From contig NC_048543.1 of the NCBI RefSeq assembly GCF_902806685.2, positions 10,264,106-10,328,105 on the forward strand: DNA of 64,000 nucleotides, in the 5' to 3' direction. Position numbers and translations under genes: made by a program. How positions within the stretch are numbered: position 1 is the stretch's first letter; every line of letters starts with the position of its first letter. Of the stretch, positions 21,831 through 36,800 are shown one piece after another. The notes under the pieces are model-generated. The model saw only the letters and a list, made by a program, of their open reading frames with translations, had not been told where the DNA came from and searched no databases. The DNA comes from Maniola hyperantus. Taxonomy: Eukaryota; Arthropoda; Insecta; Lepidoptera; Nymphalidae.

Positions 21831-24800
21831 ATGGCAAAAGGTAAGATCTTAAATTGTAATTAAGTTAAAATATTATGTTTCTTACTATTGCTTATTTTAT
21901 ATTACAACAGTCCCGTTATCACTGTAGTTGAATAGCTATCATCTGAGAGCATAAAACCTGCTCACTATTGGCTATTATGCACAGTTGCAGCAAGAAACTA
22001 TAAATTCAACCAATCACAACAATTGTGATAGTAGAAATCAGAACTTTCATGCTAAGGGGGCCATGAAAACATTGATGATTTGTGCTTCTATTGTGTAGCG
22101 ATAGTCAGTAGCCTAGTGGTTAAGATGATGGTCTCTTATACAGTCGGTCAGGGGTTTGTTCCTTGGCACAAACTTCTAAATTTCTGCTATGTGCATTTAA
22201 AGCAATTAAACATCATTAACTTTAATGGGAAGGAAAACACTGTGAGGAAACCTGCATGCCTGAGAGTTCTCCATAATGTTCTCAAAGGTGTGCACTTAGC
22301 CAGTGTGGAGGACTATGGCCAAAACCCTTCTCATTCTGAGAAGAGAGCCATGCTCAGTAGAGGGCTGGTGGATAATTTGATGATGGTGAAATCTAATATT
22401 CTTAGAGACTCAGAGACTTAAAGAATAATTGTAATTATCCTCATTTTTAACAGTTTTAATACTTTTTACAAGATGTTGCGGCTTTACAACAAAACCATTC
22501 ATTTTCGAATTATTGTAAGTTATATGTAATATAAGTAAGTACAGGGAATGAAGCAGTGCAAGTGATGACTACTTTAGCTAGTTGAGTGTTATAGTATGAT
22601 AATGCAAATAAATATGTTGACCTATAATTATTGCAAACTTTGATCAGTATATGCAGACCCTAATCATAATCATAACCTGTATCGCAGAATTTAGTACAGT
22701 ATGTAGCAGAAAATGTTGTACATCGATCAATAGAGATAGCGCTTTTGTAGAGTGTTGTCTCTGTCATTGAGACCGACAAAACATCACATAGGTAATGAGT
22801 GACAGAGAGAACGCTCTACGAAGCCAACATCTTATTCTAAAAGTTGATGACCAATATTTCTTGCTGGTAACTGTATCTTATTCAAACATCATCTTGTCTT
22901 GCAACATAGGCCTTCTCCCCAGCGACTTGACTTGTACCTTGCTCACTTTTGTGTTTGTCCCACCATCCCTTTAATATTCTTTGCACATATTTCTATGCCA
23001 CGTAGTTAAGCTTTTGTACAAACCATGTTATAAACTGTTATTACATGACAAATTGTTTATAAATGTATTATAGTACATGCATAATTATCTCACTTATGAT
23101 AAAGTCAAATCATCTGTAGCTATAAGCTATACACCATTACTTTTTAATTAAGTACCATTAAATTTTTTATTTTATTTATTTATTAAGGTAATTACAGGAT
23201 AAGTTCATTGTTTTAAATGTGCAATCGGATTTTTTTTACTTTACTTTAACAATGTTATCAAAGTTTGTTTTGTTTCAAAAATATAAATAGCAAATGTGTG
23301 AACACAAAGGGAACCCTTTTGTTCCCTTAGTGATTCTCACTTTGTCTGTCTGTCATGAAACCCGATACTTCCGATTGACCTAGAACCATGAAATTTGGCT
23401 TAGGTACTTAGGTCTTATAGCACAAGTGAATTGAAAAATCCGGAAACCGTAAATTTGTGGTTACATAATAAAAAAGTTAAACTGTGTTCATGAACATGAA
23501 CAAATAATTAGTGTTTTCAATTTCCAAAGTAAAATAACTATACCAAGTTGGGTATCATATGAAAGAGCTTTAACTACCTGCATATAAATAGATTAAGATT
23601 TATATTTACATTACATCATATTTCATCTGTACTTATAGTAATTTGTATTGTATTATTAAATAAATAAATAAATAAAATAAAATAGCCTTTAATCTCTGAT
23701 ACAATAATTATACATCTTATATTACTAACTAACCGTATTACTAATTTCTTATTTCCTATTATTTAATTATCCTATCCTATATAATTTATTCTAAAAATTG
23801 GTAACACCAGCAATTTACAGATCAGGTTGTCCTCTTTGGACATAGGCCTCCTCTAGACTTCTCCATTTTTTCCTATCTAACGCCAATCCGCGTCAACCCT
23901 TTGGCAGGTCGTCCTCCCATCTCCTCTGTGGCCGTCCTCTCGCTCTCTTCCCATCTCTGGGGTACCAGTAAGTGACCTCTTTGGTCCATTTATCCCTTGG
24001 AGATCTGATCACATGGCCCACCCAACGCCATATTTTAAGTTTCTTGATTCTTTTTGAGACATCTGTCACACCTGTGATCTTTCTAATTTTGGTCAGTCTC
24101 CACTTGTCTTTCAGTTTGATGTGCAGCATGCTTCTCTCTATCCCTTGTTGGTCTCTAACCTTTATTTTCTGATTGTGAGCTTTTGTCAGACCCCACGTTT
24201 GACAGCCGTAAGTAAGTATTGGTAGGATGCACATGTTAAATACTTTACGTTTAGTTGGCATTGGGATATCTTTGTTTTTTAGTATTTCTTTCAGCGATCA
24301 GTAGCGAGCCCAGGTGTTATTAATTCGTCTTTGCAATTCTTTGTCCATCTGTAAGTTTGGTGCAATTACTTGACCTAGGTAGACGTTTTCATTCACATAC
24401 TCTATGTCCTGATTATTTATGTTAACTTTTTGTTGATGCCTATTGGTCATAACCTTTGTTTTGGTGGTGTTCATTGTCAAAACCTGCTTTTTGACTCTCT
24501 GTTGCTAGTTGTTCAAGCATTTCTTGTAGAGTGACTGGGTCCTCGGCAAATAGTACCAGGTCGTCTGCAAACCGCAGGTGTGATTGTATTATTATAATAA
24601 CTTTATTTATATTTAAGGAGGCAAGAAAAAAAATAAACAAGCTGATAAGGGGGAACTTGGTTTGGGGTCATTATCTCTGGCGGAAGGAGAACCTTCCGCT
24701 ACTCAAGAACAACCAGAGCCTTCTACATCCCAAGATACGAAAAAAGAGGTCGAATCTGTGCCTGAAAAAAAAGAGGAAGTAAAAGAAGAAGGAAGTGAAG

Positions 24801-27800
24801 GGCTTGGACTGGGTTTAGGTGGAGGAAAAAAGAAGCAGCGTAAAGGAGCAGTTGAGGCTGCAAAAAAAGATGACTCTGATACGAAAAAGGCTGAATCGGA
24901 ACCTGAAAAGGTCGAATCTGTACCTGAAAAAAAAGAGGAAGTAAAAGAAGAAGGAAGTGAAGGGCTTGGACTGGGTTTAGGTGGAGGAAAAAAGAAGCAG
25001 CGTAAAGGAGCAGTTGAGGCTGCAAAAAAAGATGACTCTGATACGAAAAAGGCTGAATCGGAACCTGAAAAGGTCGAATCTGTACCTGAAAAAAAAGAGG
25101 AAGCAAAGGAAGAAGAACCGGAAGGGCTTGGACTGGGTTTAGGTGGAGGGAAAAAGAAGCCGCGTAAAAAGAAGCCTGCTGCAGCGGCCGCTGCTCCTAC
25201 ACCCGTTGTTGCTGCACCAGCTGCTTCTACTCCAACATTGGGTCCGCCACCTGTGGTCGTTAAGCCGCCCGAAACAGTGACGGCCCCCATACCAGAACTA
25301 AAGAAGGAATCACCACCACCAGGTACAGGTAGAGGTTGGGGCGCTCCATGGTCTGCTCCAGCTCATCAAACTCCCCCAGCAGCCTTTGTTCCTCAGCAAG
25401 CTCCTATCCAACCCCAAGTTGCTGCTCCACCGGCCTTTGTACAACAGGCACGCCCTTCCGCTGGCCGAGGCCGAGGTCAGCAACCTTATGACTCAAAAAT
25501 ATCGGTGATAAGTAGTTCACAATCGTCTGTATCTTCTACATCTTCTAGAAGCTCGACAGCTGTAGCTTGCCGCTTTCAAATACCTGCTAAAGTACCTGGT
25601 GGAAAAGTACCAGCTCATAAAATCAAAGTCGTGACCAATTATTTGGAGATGAAAATACAACCTATAAAAGTGGTAAGTGCAATAATTTATTTATCCGTAC
25701 TAATATTGTTTGTCTGTTGACTGTTACCTTTCACAGTATGGCATGATCAAAAATGTGACCTTAGTTGTTAATTTTATTAATATTTTAAACTAGATGATGT
25801 CCATGTATTTGCCGGCCTGGATTTTTTTTAAAATCCTGTTTGAAGCTTTGATTTTTTCCGCGGCACAAAGTAGCCCATATCCGTCCCTGGGATGCAAGCT
25901 ATCATAGTACCAAATACTTACGATTAGATGGTGCCCACGACTTCGTTTTTTCCCAATTTCGTCAGAGTCGTTTGAACGGATGAGCCTTTGAAAATCTTGT
26001 GGCAACATTTTGTTTATCTGGGACAAAAAGTAGCCTATGTCTGTCCCCGGGATGAAAGCTATCTATGTAACAGTTTTCTTTAAAATCGGTTATAATGGAT
26101 GGGCTGTGAAAAGTAGAAAAAGCAGACAAAGAGACAAACTTTTGCATTTATAATATTAGTATAGATAGCTAGTTTGTTGTTTATTAACATTTTTAAAGCT
26201 GTAGGCTATTTTTTATAATAAAATTTTCTTTTCAGAACCGTTATGACGTCGCGATTAAACCAGACCGACCCAAAAAATTTCTGCCCAAGGTTTTTGCTGC
26301 CGCAAAGGCCATTAAATTTCCGAATCAATTTATTGCATTTGACCAAAGGAAGAACTGCTACGCGCTGACACCATTAGTCAAACCCAATGAAGAGCGTTGT
26401 ACGATAAATGTAAGTGTAGTATTTACACTGTACAAATGCTAAAGTAGGGCCAGTTTAATGATCACATTTGATCTGTCAGTTACATAATATAAACAGTAAT
26501 GTGTGGGAGAGGGCTTAATACACAGATATGTCCAGATTTGCAACTAGCGTGGCCCCCTCAGTCCCTCTCGCTCAAGCAGATTTTCTTACTTGTGAAATGT
26601 CATTCCTTCTACACTTCACGTTGTTTGCCAAATACTCACGTACAAATACATTTTGGCAAACAAAAAAAAAGTGGCCACGGTGCGGTGATAAGGACAAAAC
26701 ATAATCATTTTGTCACGTTCTAATAAGAGCTTAAATGCATTTAGCTATCTCGCTCTAACAGTAAGTGTCACAATAGGGCTACTTCACAGATATGTCAGTT
26801 TGCAACTAGCGTGGCCCCCTCAGTCCCTCTCGCTCAAGCAGATTTTCTTACTTGTGAAATGGCATTCCTTCTACACTTCACGTTGTTTGTCAAATACTCA
26901 CGTACAAAAACATTTTGACAACCAAAAAAAGTGGCCACGGTGATTAGGACAAAACAATCATTTTATCACGTTCTAACAAGAGCTTAAATGTATTTAGCTA
27001 TCTCGCTCTAACAGTAAGTGTCACAATAGGGCTACTTCTAATAGTCCTTGTTCTGAGATATAAACAGTAATGTGTGCGAGAGGGCACAATATTATTTATG
27101 TGTAACTGACAGATGTCGAATGTGATCTATTAAGTTGGCCATAAACTCAAACTCAAATTATTTATTCAGAATTGGTAAAATTTTACGCTTCCTGATTGTC
27201 AATTTTTTTTATTTGTAAGTACACATACTTTAGTACAGCCGCTCGATTGCGGTAGAATGACAGCTACAATGTCACGATCGCAATCACTTGTGATTGGTTG
27301 ACGCTCGCTTACTATTGGCTACAATGCATAGTTCCAAAACAAGAATCGCACAAATTCAGCCAATCAAAACAATTGAGGTTGTAATAATGATTGATGCAGG
27401 GTTTACGAAATCGACCTTCAGCACGACAGCATTGGTTCCGATTTTGGCCACTCGCCAAAAGATCCTTGTCGCTTTCTAGTCTGTTAACTTTCACTCACAG
27501 CTTAGTTATGATAATATTTTTACAATATATGAAAATAGAAAATTGACCATTCCAAATGACCCCGCTAAGAAAAAAAAAATATTATTAACCCGCCCCTGCT
27601 TCGCACATATTACAATTATGCAGCTTATTACAATTTTTGTAGAGATAAATTTTTTTTGAAAATAAAATAAAATCCTATGTCACTCAGGAATAATTTACTG
27701 GTGAAAGAATTTTCAAAATTGGTCCTATAGTTCAAGAGATTACCCCCTATAAACAAACTTTTCGATTGCAGGTTGAAATTTTAGATGATAACGATGCAAA

Positions 27801-30800
27801 AATGGCTTTTGAAGTAAGCTTGAAATTGACTGGAGTGGTTGACCTAGGGACCATTATTAAGTAAGTATGGATTTCGTTACTAAACACCAACAAGTACGAG
27901 TCAGACTCGCGCACCGAGGTTACCGTACTACAGTCGTACTTTTTCGACATTATGCGTAAAAATAAATATAAAATCCATTATAGAATCTACAGTTCAAAGT
28001 AAGTAGTACCAAGTGAGGGTATCATAATGGAAGGCCATTATGATACCCCACTTGGTACTTCTTACTTTGAAAATTGAAAATACTAATTATTTGTTCATTT
28101 GAATTTTTTTTGTGTGATGTACCCATGAATTTACGGTTTTCGGATTTATTCCTTTACTTGTGCTATAAAGCCTACCTAACTGCCAAATTTCATGATTCTA
28201 GGTTAACGGGAAGTACCCTATAGGTTTTCGTGACAGCCACAGACAGACGGACAGACAGACAGACAACGAAGTGATCCTATAAGGGTTCACACACCTTTGA
28301 GAACATAATGGAGAACTCTCACGCAGGTTTCCTCACGATGTTTTCCTTCACCGTTAAAGCAAGTGATATTTAATTAACATAAATCCGAAAAGTTAAGAGG
28401 TGCGTGCCCGGGATCGAATCCCCAACCTCCGATTAGAAGGCGTCCTAACCCTAAGGTTATCACAGCTTACTTACCATCATTGCTTCCTAATATATATGTC
28501 TATATTATAATTAAAATTTTTATAAAAATAAAAAATTAATTAAAATTTATAATTAAAAAGTCAAGTCATATTATGCCATCCAATATTCTAACACCTATTT
28601 CTGTTTTAGCCACATGAAAAACCAAGGCTCATCATTGAATACACCAATGGAGGCAATTCAGTGTGTTGATGTGATTTTACAGCAAGGAACCTTAGAAAAC
28701 TACGTGAAAGTAAGTAGAGACTAGCGTCGATTCTGATATCTTTCCTGAACTAAATTTAGAGTATCTGCATCTTTTTCTTTTTAATATTGCTATAAAAGGC
28801 GGCAAAGGTATTTTAAACTAAAAACTTAAAATTAAAAAAAATGCAAATACTCTAAAATTATGTTGCCATCAGAATCAGTACCATTGGTGCTTATTATAAA
28901 ACGAAAGTGGCAGGTTTAAATGCTATCACACATATCCGAGTCAGCGCCTTCCGAGCTCCGAGTCTAGTGTATATGTTGCAGGGAAATGATAAAAACCGGG
29001 ATTTGATCAAATCCTGGTAGATGTAAAGATAAGAACTCAATTTCATCATTTCACTAAACAAATCTAGTGATGCATAATTTAGTTACTAGTGAAACATAAA
29101 TAAAAAATGAATCCCTATTTCCCTTGGTCAAGCCTTGAGAATGACGACCAAATTGTTTTTTTTTTTGTAATTATTAGGACAAGGTATGAAAGATTTTTTT
29201 TGGGAAATCTACGGGAAAAGACAGTTCCCCGGGGACGCAGATTAAGTTGCGAGAAACAGCTAGCTGTTTAATTTGATAATATTACCTAATAGAACCTAAG
29301 TAAACTAAAGAGGGGTGTAGCACGTGTCACAAGAACGACAGAAGGGCAACGTCGCGTCCAAGTAGCCAGCACGTAAAGTTTTGTGGCATTTTCGCGCGGA
29401 AAGACAGTTAACTGTTTTTAGCTGATTGAGGATCCGCATCGCCAGCACTATATGCTGGATCCAGCTGGATTGCTGAATGCAGCATTGCAATCCCTAGTTG
29501 TGAAATTATTACCTTATTTCAGGCGGGCCGTCAATTCTTCAAACGGCCCCGAAATCCGATAGACTTGTTCGACGGTTTGGAAATGTGGACTGGACTCTTC
29601 CAATCTGCTATATTCACTTCCAGAGCTTTTATCAACATTGATGGTAAAGTGTAATCTACTTTTTTATATTAAAGCCCTGTTAATTTGGAATTATGTAATT
29701 GTGTATATTTAAGTTAAGTCTGCAATGACGTCCGCCTCCTATTAGAGAGGTCGGAGGTTCGATCCCGGGCGTGAAATTCTAAGGGTTGACTCACATTGCC
29801 AGCGCATCGAAGCGAAATTCTATTTTTCATAGCATACTCACTTACTCACATATCAAAAATTAAAATTTGTGAAATCACATATGTATTAGAGGTGACCAAT
29901 TTATTTATTAACCTGTTAATTTAACACATATTAAAGTTTGTTGATTAACTGCGATACTAAAACTTAACAATTTTAAATAAAAAAATATTATTAAATCAAA
30001 AAATACATATTATTATAGTTAGGACCTATACCTACGTTCTAAGTAGCTGCAGTAGGTACTTAAGTAGGTAGCGCGAAGATTCCAGGAAATTAAATTTCGA
30101 AGCGTCTGTCTGGCTGTCTATCTGTCTGTCTGTCAAGAAACCTACAGGGTACTTCCCGTGGGCCTAGAATCATGAATTTATCAGGTAGGTAGGTACCTAC
30201 CTAGGTTTTATAACACACGCAAGGGGGAAAATTTGAAAACCGTAATTTTTGGTCACGTCATCATCATCATCATCATCATCATCATCAACCGATAGAGGTC
30301 CACTGCTGGACATAAGTCTCTTGGAGTGACTTCCACTCCACACGCCACGGTCTTGCGGCGCCTGAATCCAGCGGCTCCCTGCGACTCATCTGGTTACATA
30401 CCAAAAATAAATTTAAATGTGTTCATGAAAGTAGTGTTTTCAATTTTCAAAGTAAGATGAAATCAAGTGGGGTAGGTACCTATCGTGTTTTTTTTATTTT
30501 TTTAGTCAGTGTTATATTTTTGACGTGTTTATTTATCAATAAATTTTAATAACAATTATTGATATGATATTATGTAAGTTTAACAGTATTTGACACCACT
30601 ACTATGTATCATTTTTTTAAAACCATTAACATTAGTTTAGTTTTTACATCTATCGGCACTCCGTGCACTATTAACATTCATCGTGTCGGGACGCGACCTT
30701 GAGAAAATATAATCTTGTACAGTTCTTGCAATTCACGAAGGCGAGTGGACTTTACTTGTGGTTACGTCGGATACGCGGGCATTGCGTAAGTGTGCGTGCA

Positions 30801-33800
30801 TGTCGGACCAATCAGTCGCGAGCAAGCGCTTGCAAACGCACACATTCAGTGTACCTTACTTATACCGACACGACTTAAACACAAGCATGTGGCACTCGCC
30901 TTCGTGAATTGCAAGAACATTGTTACAACATAATATGATTGTTTTATTGCAGTGGCTCATAAGGGATTCCCTAAGCAACAGAGTTTGGTCGATGCACTTG
31001 TAAAGGATTTCCGTTTAGATCCAAGCAGACCCCTAGATCGACAAAGGGGCTTCGAAGCGTTCCAGCATTTTATCAAGGGGTTAAGGGTAAGCTTATTAAA
31101 GATACACAACACAGATCTGTGAAAATTTCTTTTACTAGTAAAATTTTATTTTGTTTTTGGGAAATAGGTACGCATACAAAACCCATGTCATGATTTTTTT
31201 TAATGTGTGTCCGCCCCATCTTTGATTGGAAAATGGATATCATTTTCGTAATCAACACACCGAAAACCTTCGAAAATGACACCCATATTGCATCTTATTT
31301 GAAGCCTGGCTTTTTGCAACATTGCAAGGGTCTAAAGCCTCTGGCATACCGATCCGTTTTTTGATTTTTCCATTATGGGGTACGGCACCTTAAGAATGTG
31401 GTTTTGTAGGTAAAAGCTAACATTGGCGGCGCTGGCGCTAAGCAACGCGAGTTCATATGCAATGGTGTAGTGGACCCTCCGAGCAGGATCTCTTTCCAAC
31501 TGACCGACCATGACGGGAGACCAACTAAAGAGATCACTGTTGCCAAGTACTTTGAGATAGAAAAGAAATGCAGGTACAGTACTAATAAATTGATATGTCG
31601 ATATTTTTGTAATCAAAATACGGCCTTATTTTTTACCCGACTGCGGCGAAGCCCAAAGGAGGGTTATTTAAACAAGAGTTATTGTCTGTATTTTGTCTAG
31701 TGGAATTTTGTATTTATCGCGCAATGTACTAAATAATAAGAAAAGCTACTAGCGATTATAAAGCGGTTAACCGCTAATGCGTATGAGCGCTTATACAAAC
31801 AGTAGTAATTGAAGTTTGTTTATATTTTTCAGAATAAAGTACCCGAACTTGAACTGTATGTGGGTGGGTCCTAAAGACAAGAATATTTACTATCCTATGG
31901 AGTTACTGGACGTGGTCTATGGTCAGGTAAATCCGTACTTAATATTATAGGTACATATCTAACTACCAAATAGAGAGATCTAAAAAAGACATATCTTTTT
32001 CACATTTTTCTCCGTGGTAAAAAAAATAGCATTACACAGTCATAATGCAAGACCATTCAGTTCAGTAACTGAATTAGAAGTAGTGTCTGTTTTTTTGTAA
32101 TCATTCTTTATGCGATACCCTAGTTCTCTAGTCTCTCCATCGCCCGCTGAATGTGACTGAGCTTTTTTAGTACATACATACACAAAAATAAAAATACTAC
32201 ACACATATTCCTTACTTTGCTGGGCCTTCCTTACTTTGTGTAGATATGGATAGTACAAGTACGATTAATTTTGTAGGCGTTGAATAAACAACTGAACGAG
32301 CGGCAGCTTTCGACGATGGTCCGTCAGGCGGCCACACCGCCCAGCGAGCGACTCGAAAAAATCAAGGAGGTCATACGAGACGTAAGTTCTCTCTGCATTA
32401 TAATAACTGTTATAGTCCGCGCCAATTAAATAGTTGTTCTTCAAGTTAAATGCAAGACGCGTCGCAATAGCATTTTTTAGGCGTCAGTGGGACGCACAAC
32501 GCGAGGGAACGGAACACAACAGCCCGCCTGCCGCGCTGCACCCCGTGTTCGCCATCTGCATCAGTGTGAGTGCTATATCCGTACACAGTACACGAGCAGT
32601 GGAACAATACCTGAGCGAGATCGGACTTGTATTGTAGGCCAGACGCGACTATTTAACTCCTGGGAACTATACCCCTAGGCTTATTACACCACCAACTTCC
32701 CAACTAAGGACCGCTACTGAGAATTTCTTGACAGAAAAACCCACTATACTCTATCTGCGGAAAGAAGTTAGTATAGCGTTCTTTTTGTTACGTAATCCCA
32801 TACAAATGATAGAGACAAAAATCTCAGTGGGCGCTAACCATTTTGAGGCACCAACCAATCACAAACGAAACTACGTTTTCTAATTGAATTTCGAATGTTT
32901 TTGAAAACACTTTCGAATGTTTTTGAAAAGGAAAACATGTTTGTCATTGGTGTCTCAAAATGGTTAACGCCCACTGAGATTTTTGTCTCTAGACTCTATC
33001 ATTTGTATGGGGTCACTTAACAGAAAGACACTTAGAAAACTAGGTAAAGCGCATAACTACATACATAACCTAGGTTCCTGCGGTAGTGGACGTGCCTGAC
33101 TGAATCACTGACTGACTGATCTATCCATGCACAGCTCAAACTACTGGACGGATCGGGCTGAAATTTGGCATGCAGATAGCTATTATGACGTAAGCATCCA
33201 CTAAGAAAGGATTTTTGAAAATTCAACCCTTGAGGGGATAATATAGGGGTTTGAAATTTGTGTTGTTCACGCGGATGAAGTCGCGAGCATAAGCTAGTCA
33301 GTAATACATCGGTGGCCCCTCTTGCGCGACGCCCATTGGGCTCGTGCGTCCTAGAGAAAATAGATCTCTGTGATCTGTCTCACACCTCGTTTTATGAGGT
33401 ATGGCAGCTTGTGCCCTAATATATTGTATATCAAATATTTGAAAAGAGCAACCGCTGAGTTTCTTGCTGGTTCTTCTCGGTGGGAATGGCATTCCGAACC
33501 AGTGGTAGATGCATCCGACGATTCGAAAGCGCTTTTGAAAGTTTACTTGAATATAAAATATTTATTATTATTATTATTATTATATGTTTATGTGTTTTAG
33601 ATGAATTACTCCGCAAGTCCGTGCTTTAAACACTTTAAAATGGAGATTGACAATCAATTCTTACAAGTGGATGCGAAAATTTTGGAAGCACCCAAAATAG
33701 ACGTTGGAACCGGAAGGCCCATTGATCCAAGGTATCATCGATTTACATTAATTTTGAACTCATTTTATTGGAACAAGTTTTCCATACAAATATATAAAAG

Positions 33801-36800
33801 GATGATAGGATCCTCCTTTTTCTACAACCGCACTGCACGCCACCGTAAGCATTAGGGTCCTGGAGTGCAGTAATAAAATGACGTGATTTTTTGTATAGCG
33901 GTAGTAAATGGGGCTAGAACTCATTATTAAAGAGTATAGTTTCAAAATTATTACACTTAGTCACAGAACATAGATGCATAAAAATAAATAAAAATCTGTT
34001 TTAGAATGTACAGGTGAAGACCTTTCATATGATACCTCACTTGATATAGTCACTCACTTCGAAAGTTGAAAATACTAATTATTAGTTTATGACCACAATT
34101 TAATTTTTTTTTGTGTGATCTAACCCTAAATTCACGGTTTTCAGATTTTTCCCCAAATGTCAGCTAAAGGATCTACCTACCTGCCAAATTTCATGATTCT
34201 AGGTCAACGGGAAGTACCCTGTAGGTTTCTTGACAGACAGACGGACAGACAGACAGACAACAAAGTGATCCTATAAGGGTTCCGTTTTTCCTTTTGAGGT
34301 ACGGAACCCTAAAAATCATTCAAAGTCATAGCGCGCGGTTCTGTGACAAGACGGTGCCGTACGACGCGTCCGATCGTAAATTTATTGGGCATACAATCGG
34401 CCATGTTTGCGGTCCTATGATAACCTAACATTTAAACTACCGTGAGTGATTTCCATTATAAATACTATCTGTCCGTCCGCGCACGCGCCGCGGTTTTGAG
34501 TCAAAACCGCGGCGCGTGCGCGGACGGACTCCCTTGAAAAAGGACCCCGGATGGGTTCGAAACTAGTCGGGCTAACGTCGACTACACACGTGAGTAAGCC
34601 GGGACAGATAGTATTTATAATAACCTAACATGTTAATGATTTTTTCTGGTAACAATATAGGAGAGGAGTGTGGCAAGCCAGCCGTCTCCTGAAACCGAGC
34701 GCGCTCGAATCGTGGGGATTCATCGTGGTGGAAGCTAATGCCAACGAGTGCAACTGCGATGGCATAATACAATTGGTAAGTGCTGAGTTTTACCCGACTA
34801 CGGAAAACCCAAAAGGAAGGGTTATGATTTTAGCAGTCAGTATGTTTGTATCTTTGTTTGTTCCACCGTAGCGCCTAAACTATTTGGCCGATTGGGCAAA
34901 GCCAAAAGGAAGGGTTATGATTTTAACAGTATATGTATGTATGATTGTATCTATGTGTGATACACAGCAGCGCCTAAACTATTGGGCCGATTATTTGATA
35001 TTTTTAAGTAGTTAACTAAAATTGTAGCTTCTGAAAGTGGGCCGTCAAATGGGCATGGCAGTCAACTCGCCCGCCTTCACGAACTTCAACGTGACCCAGC
35101 AGGATCTTCGGAACGTTCTGCTCACAGCGCAAGAGAGGAAACTCAACTTTATGTTCATTATTGTCTCTGGTAGAGACAAGGACGCATACCATAAGGTAAG
35201 TTTTTGAAGTGAATTTTTTTTTAGGCGCGTTGAGTGATTTTGGGATGGGCAAAAACTTCAAAATGGCGTCAGTAACATGCTAATGTTACAGTGCGACAAG
35301 GCTTTCTTGGCACTTGAATGACATTGACAGGGGGGGGGGGGACTGTTGGAGAACAAAGACTTAGAATATTCAAACAAGAACAAAGGAGACACTTGACTAG
35401 CCTTGACGCACTAATAAAATTTGTTCCTTAATGCAAACCAATAAGGCTTTATTTTTAATGCACGCATGGTTGCATTTTGAAATATATATAGCGGCAACTA
35501 TCAGAAAGTTAGTCGTTGGAAAGTGTTACTTAATGCTTAGCAACTAAAGGACACATAAATTCTAAATGTACTATATTATAATATGTAAAATGTACTACCA
35601 AGTTTCAACTTAATCGATCTAGTAGATTTGAAGCAAATTGGCTGCGATAGACGGACACACGAGTCATCGATCTACCTACCTGCCAAATTTCATGATTCTA
35701 GGTCAACGGGAAGTACCCTGTAGGTTTCTTGACAGACAGACAGACAACAAAGTGATCCTATAAGGGTTCCGTTTTTCCTTTTGAGGTACGGAACCCTAAA
35801 AAAACTCAAAAACTCAAATCATTTATTCAGATTGGGTATTATTGTAGTACACTTTCTGATTGTTACTTGCTGAATTTACAATACAAATGTAATGGTGATA
35901 ATTAATACGTAAACTTAAAACTAAAGCTACGAGCCATCGTCCACTACGCTGGCCAAGTGCAGATTGATAGACTTCACACACCGATGACAACGTCATGGAG
36001 AGCTCTCAGGCATGCAGGTTTCCTCACGGTGTTTTCCTTTACCGTTAAAGCGAAAGATATTTAATTTTTTTAAACTCAAATAACTCCGAAAAGTTAGAGG
36101 TGCGTGCCCGGGATCGAACCCCCGACCTCCCGTAAAGGAGGCATTGAGATGGCAATCGGGGTGTGAGGCGGGGGGACGCCCCGCATACCCACACGTCACC
36201 CGCGCTATCCCGCACTGGGTTAGCGCGGGGACTGTGCGGGTGTGCGGGATGTCATCTCGACCTGTCGCGTACTATCACGGCTCTTGCTGCGCATATTTTG
36301 ATAATTTTCTGTTTTGCAGATAAAACGCAAGGCAGAGTTGGAGGTCGGCATTTTGACTCAATGCATTAAGGAGATGACAGCCTCTAGACGTATGAACGAA
36401 CAGACTATACGCAACATTTTGTTGAAGGTAAGTTTTATTTTTACGCAACTACGCTGAAGTTCAAGGAGGGTTATGTCTTTACCAGTTTGTGTTGTTTGTA
36501 AGATGGCCTGTTCTATGGTAACTCTGTTCTTTGGTCTAAGAGTCAAAGGCTATAAATATATAGCATAGTTACAATATCCAAGATGTGTGATGGCGACGTC
36601 ACTAAAATGGCGGCCACGCGCATTAGCAATTTGCGGGATGCGGGATAACCCGTGTGATGTAGGACATTATGCTAAGCTGTACACCCATTTGGGGTGGTGT
36701 CACAGATGAAAATGTTACATTTGTACTTTGTTTTTATCTGTGACACCAACAACAAATTAATGCATTTTTATTTCTTTCTTTCATTATTGTCGTAAGAAAA

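Noticed and set aside
22080..22421. 113-aa plus-strand frame in Ago2 intron 1
   Set aside because: Covers a tRNA-like SINE copy; not a gene.
24703..25290. 195-aa minus-strand frame opposite Ago2 exon 2
   Set aside because: Mirror of the repeated Ago2 exon; low-complexity Ser/Phe/Pro with no independent signals.
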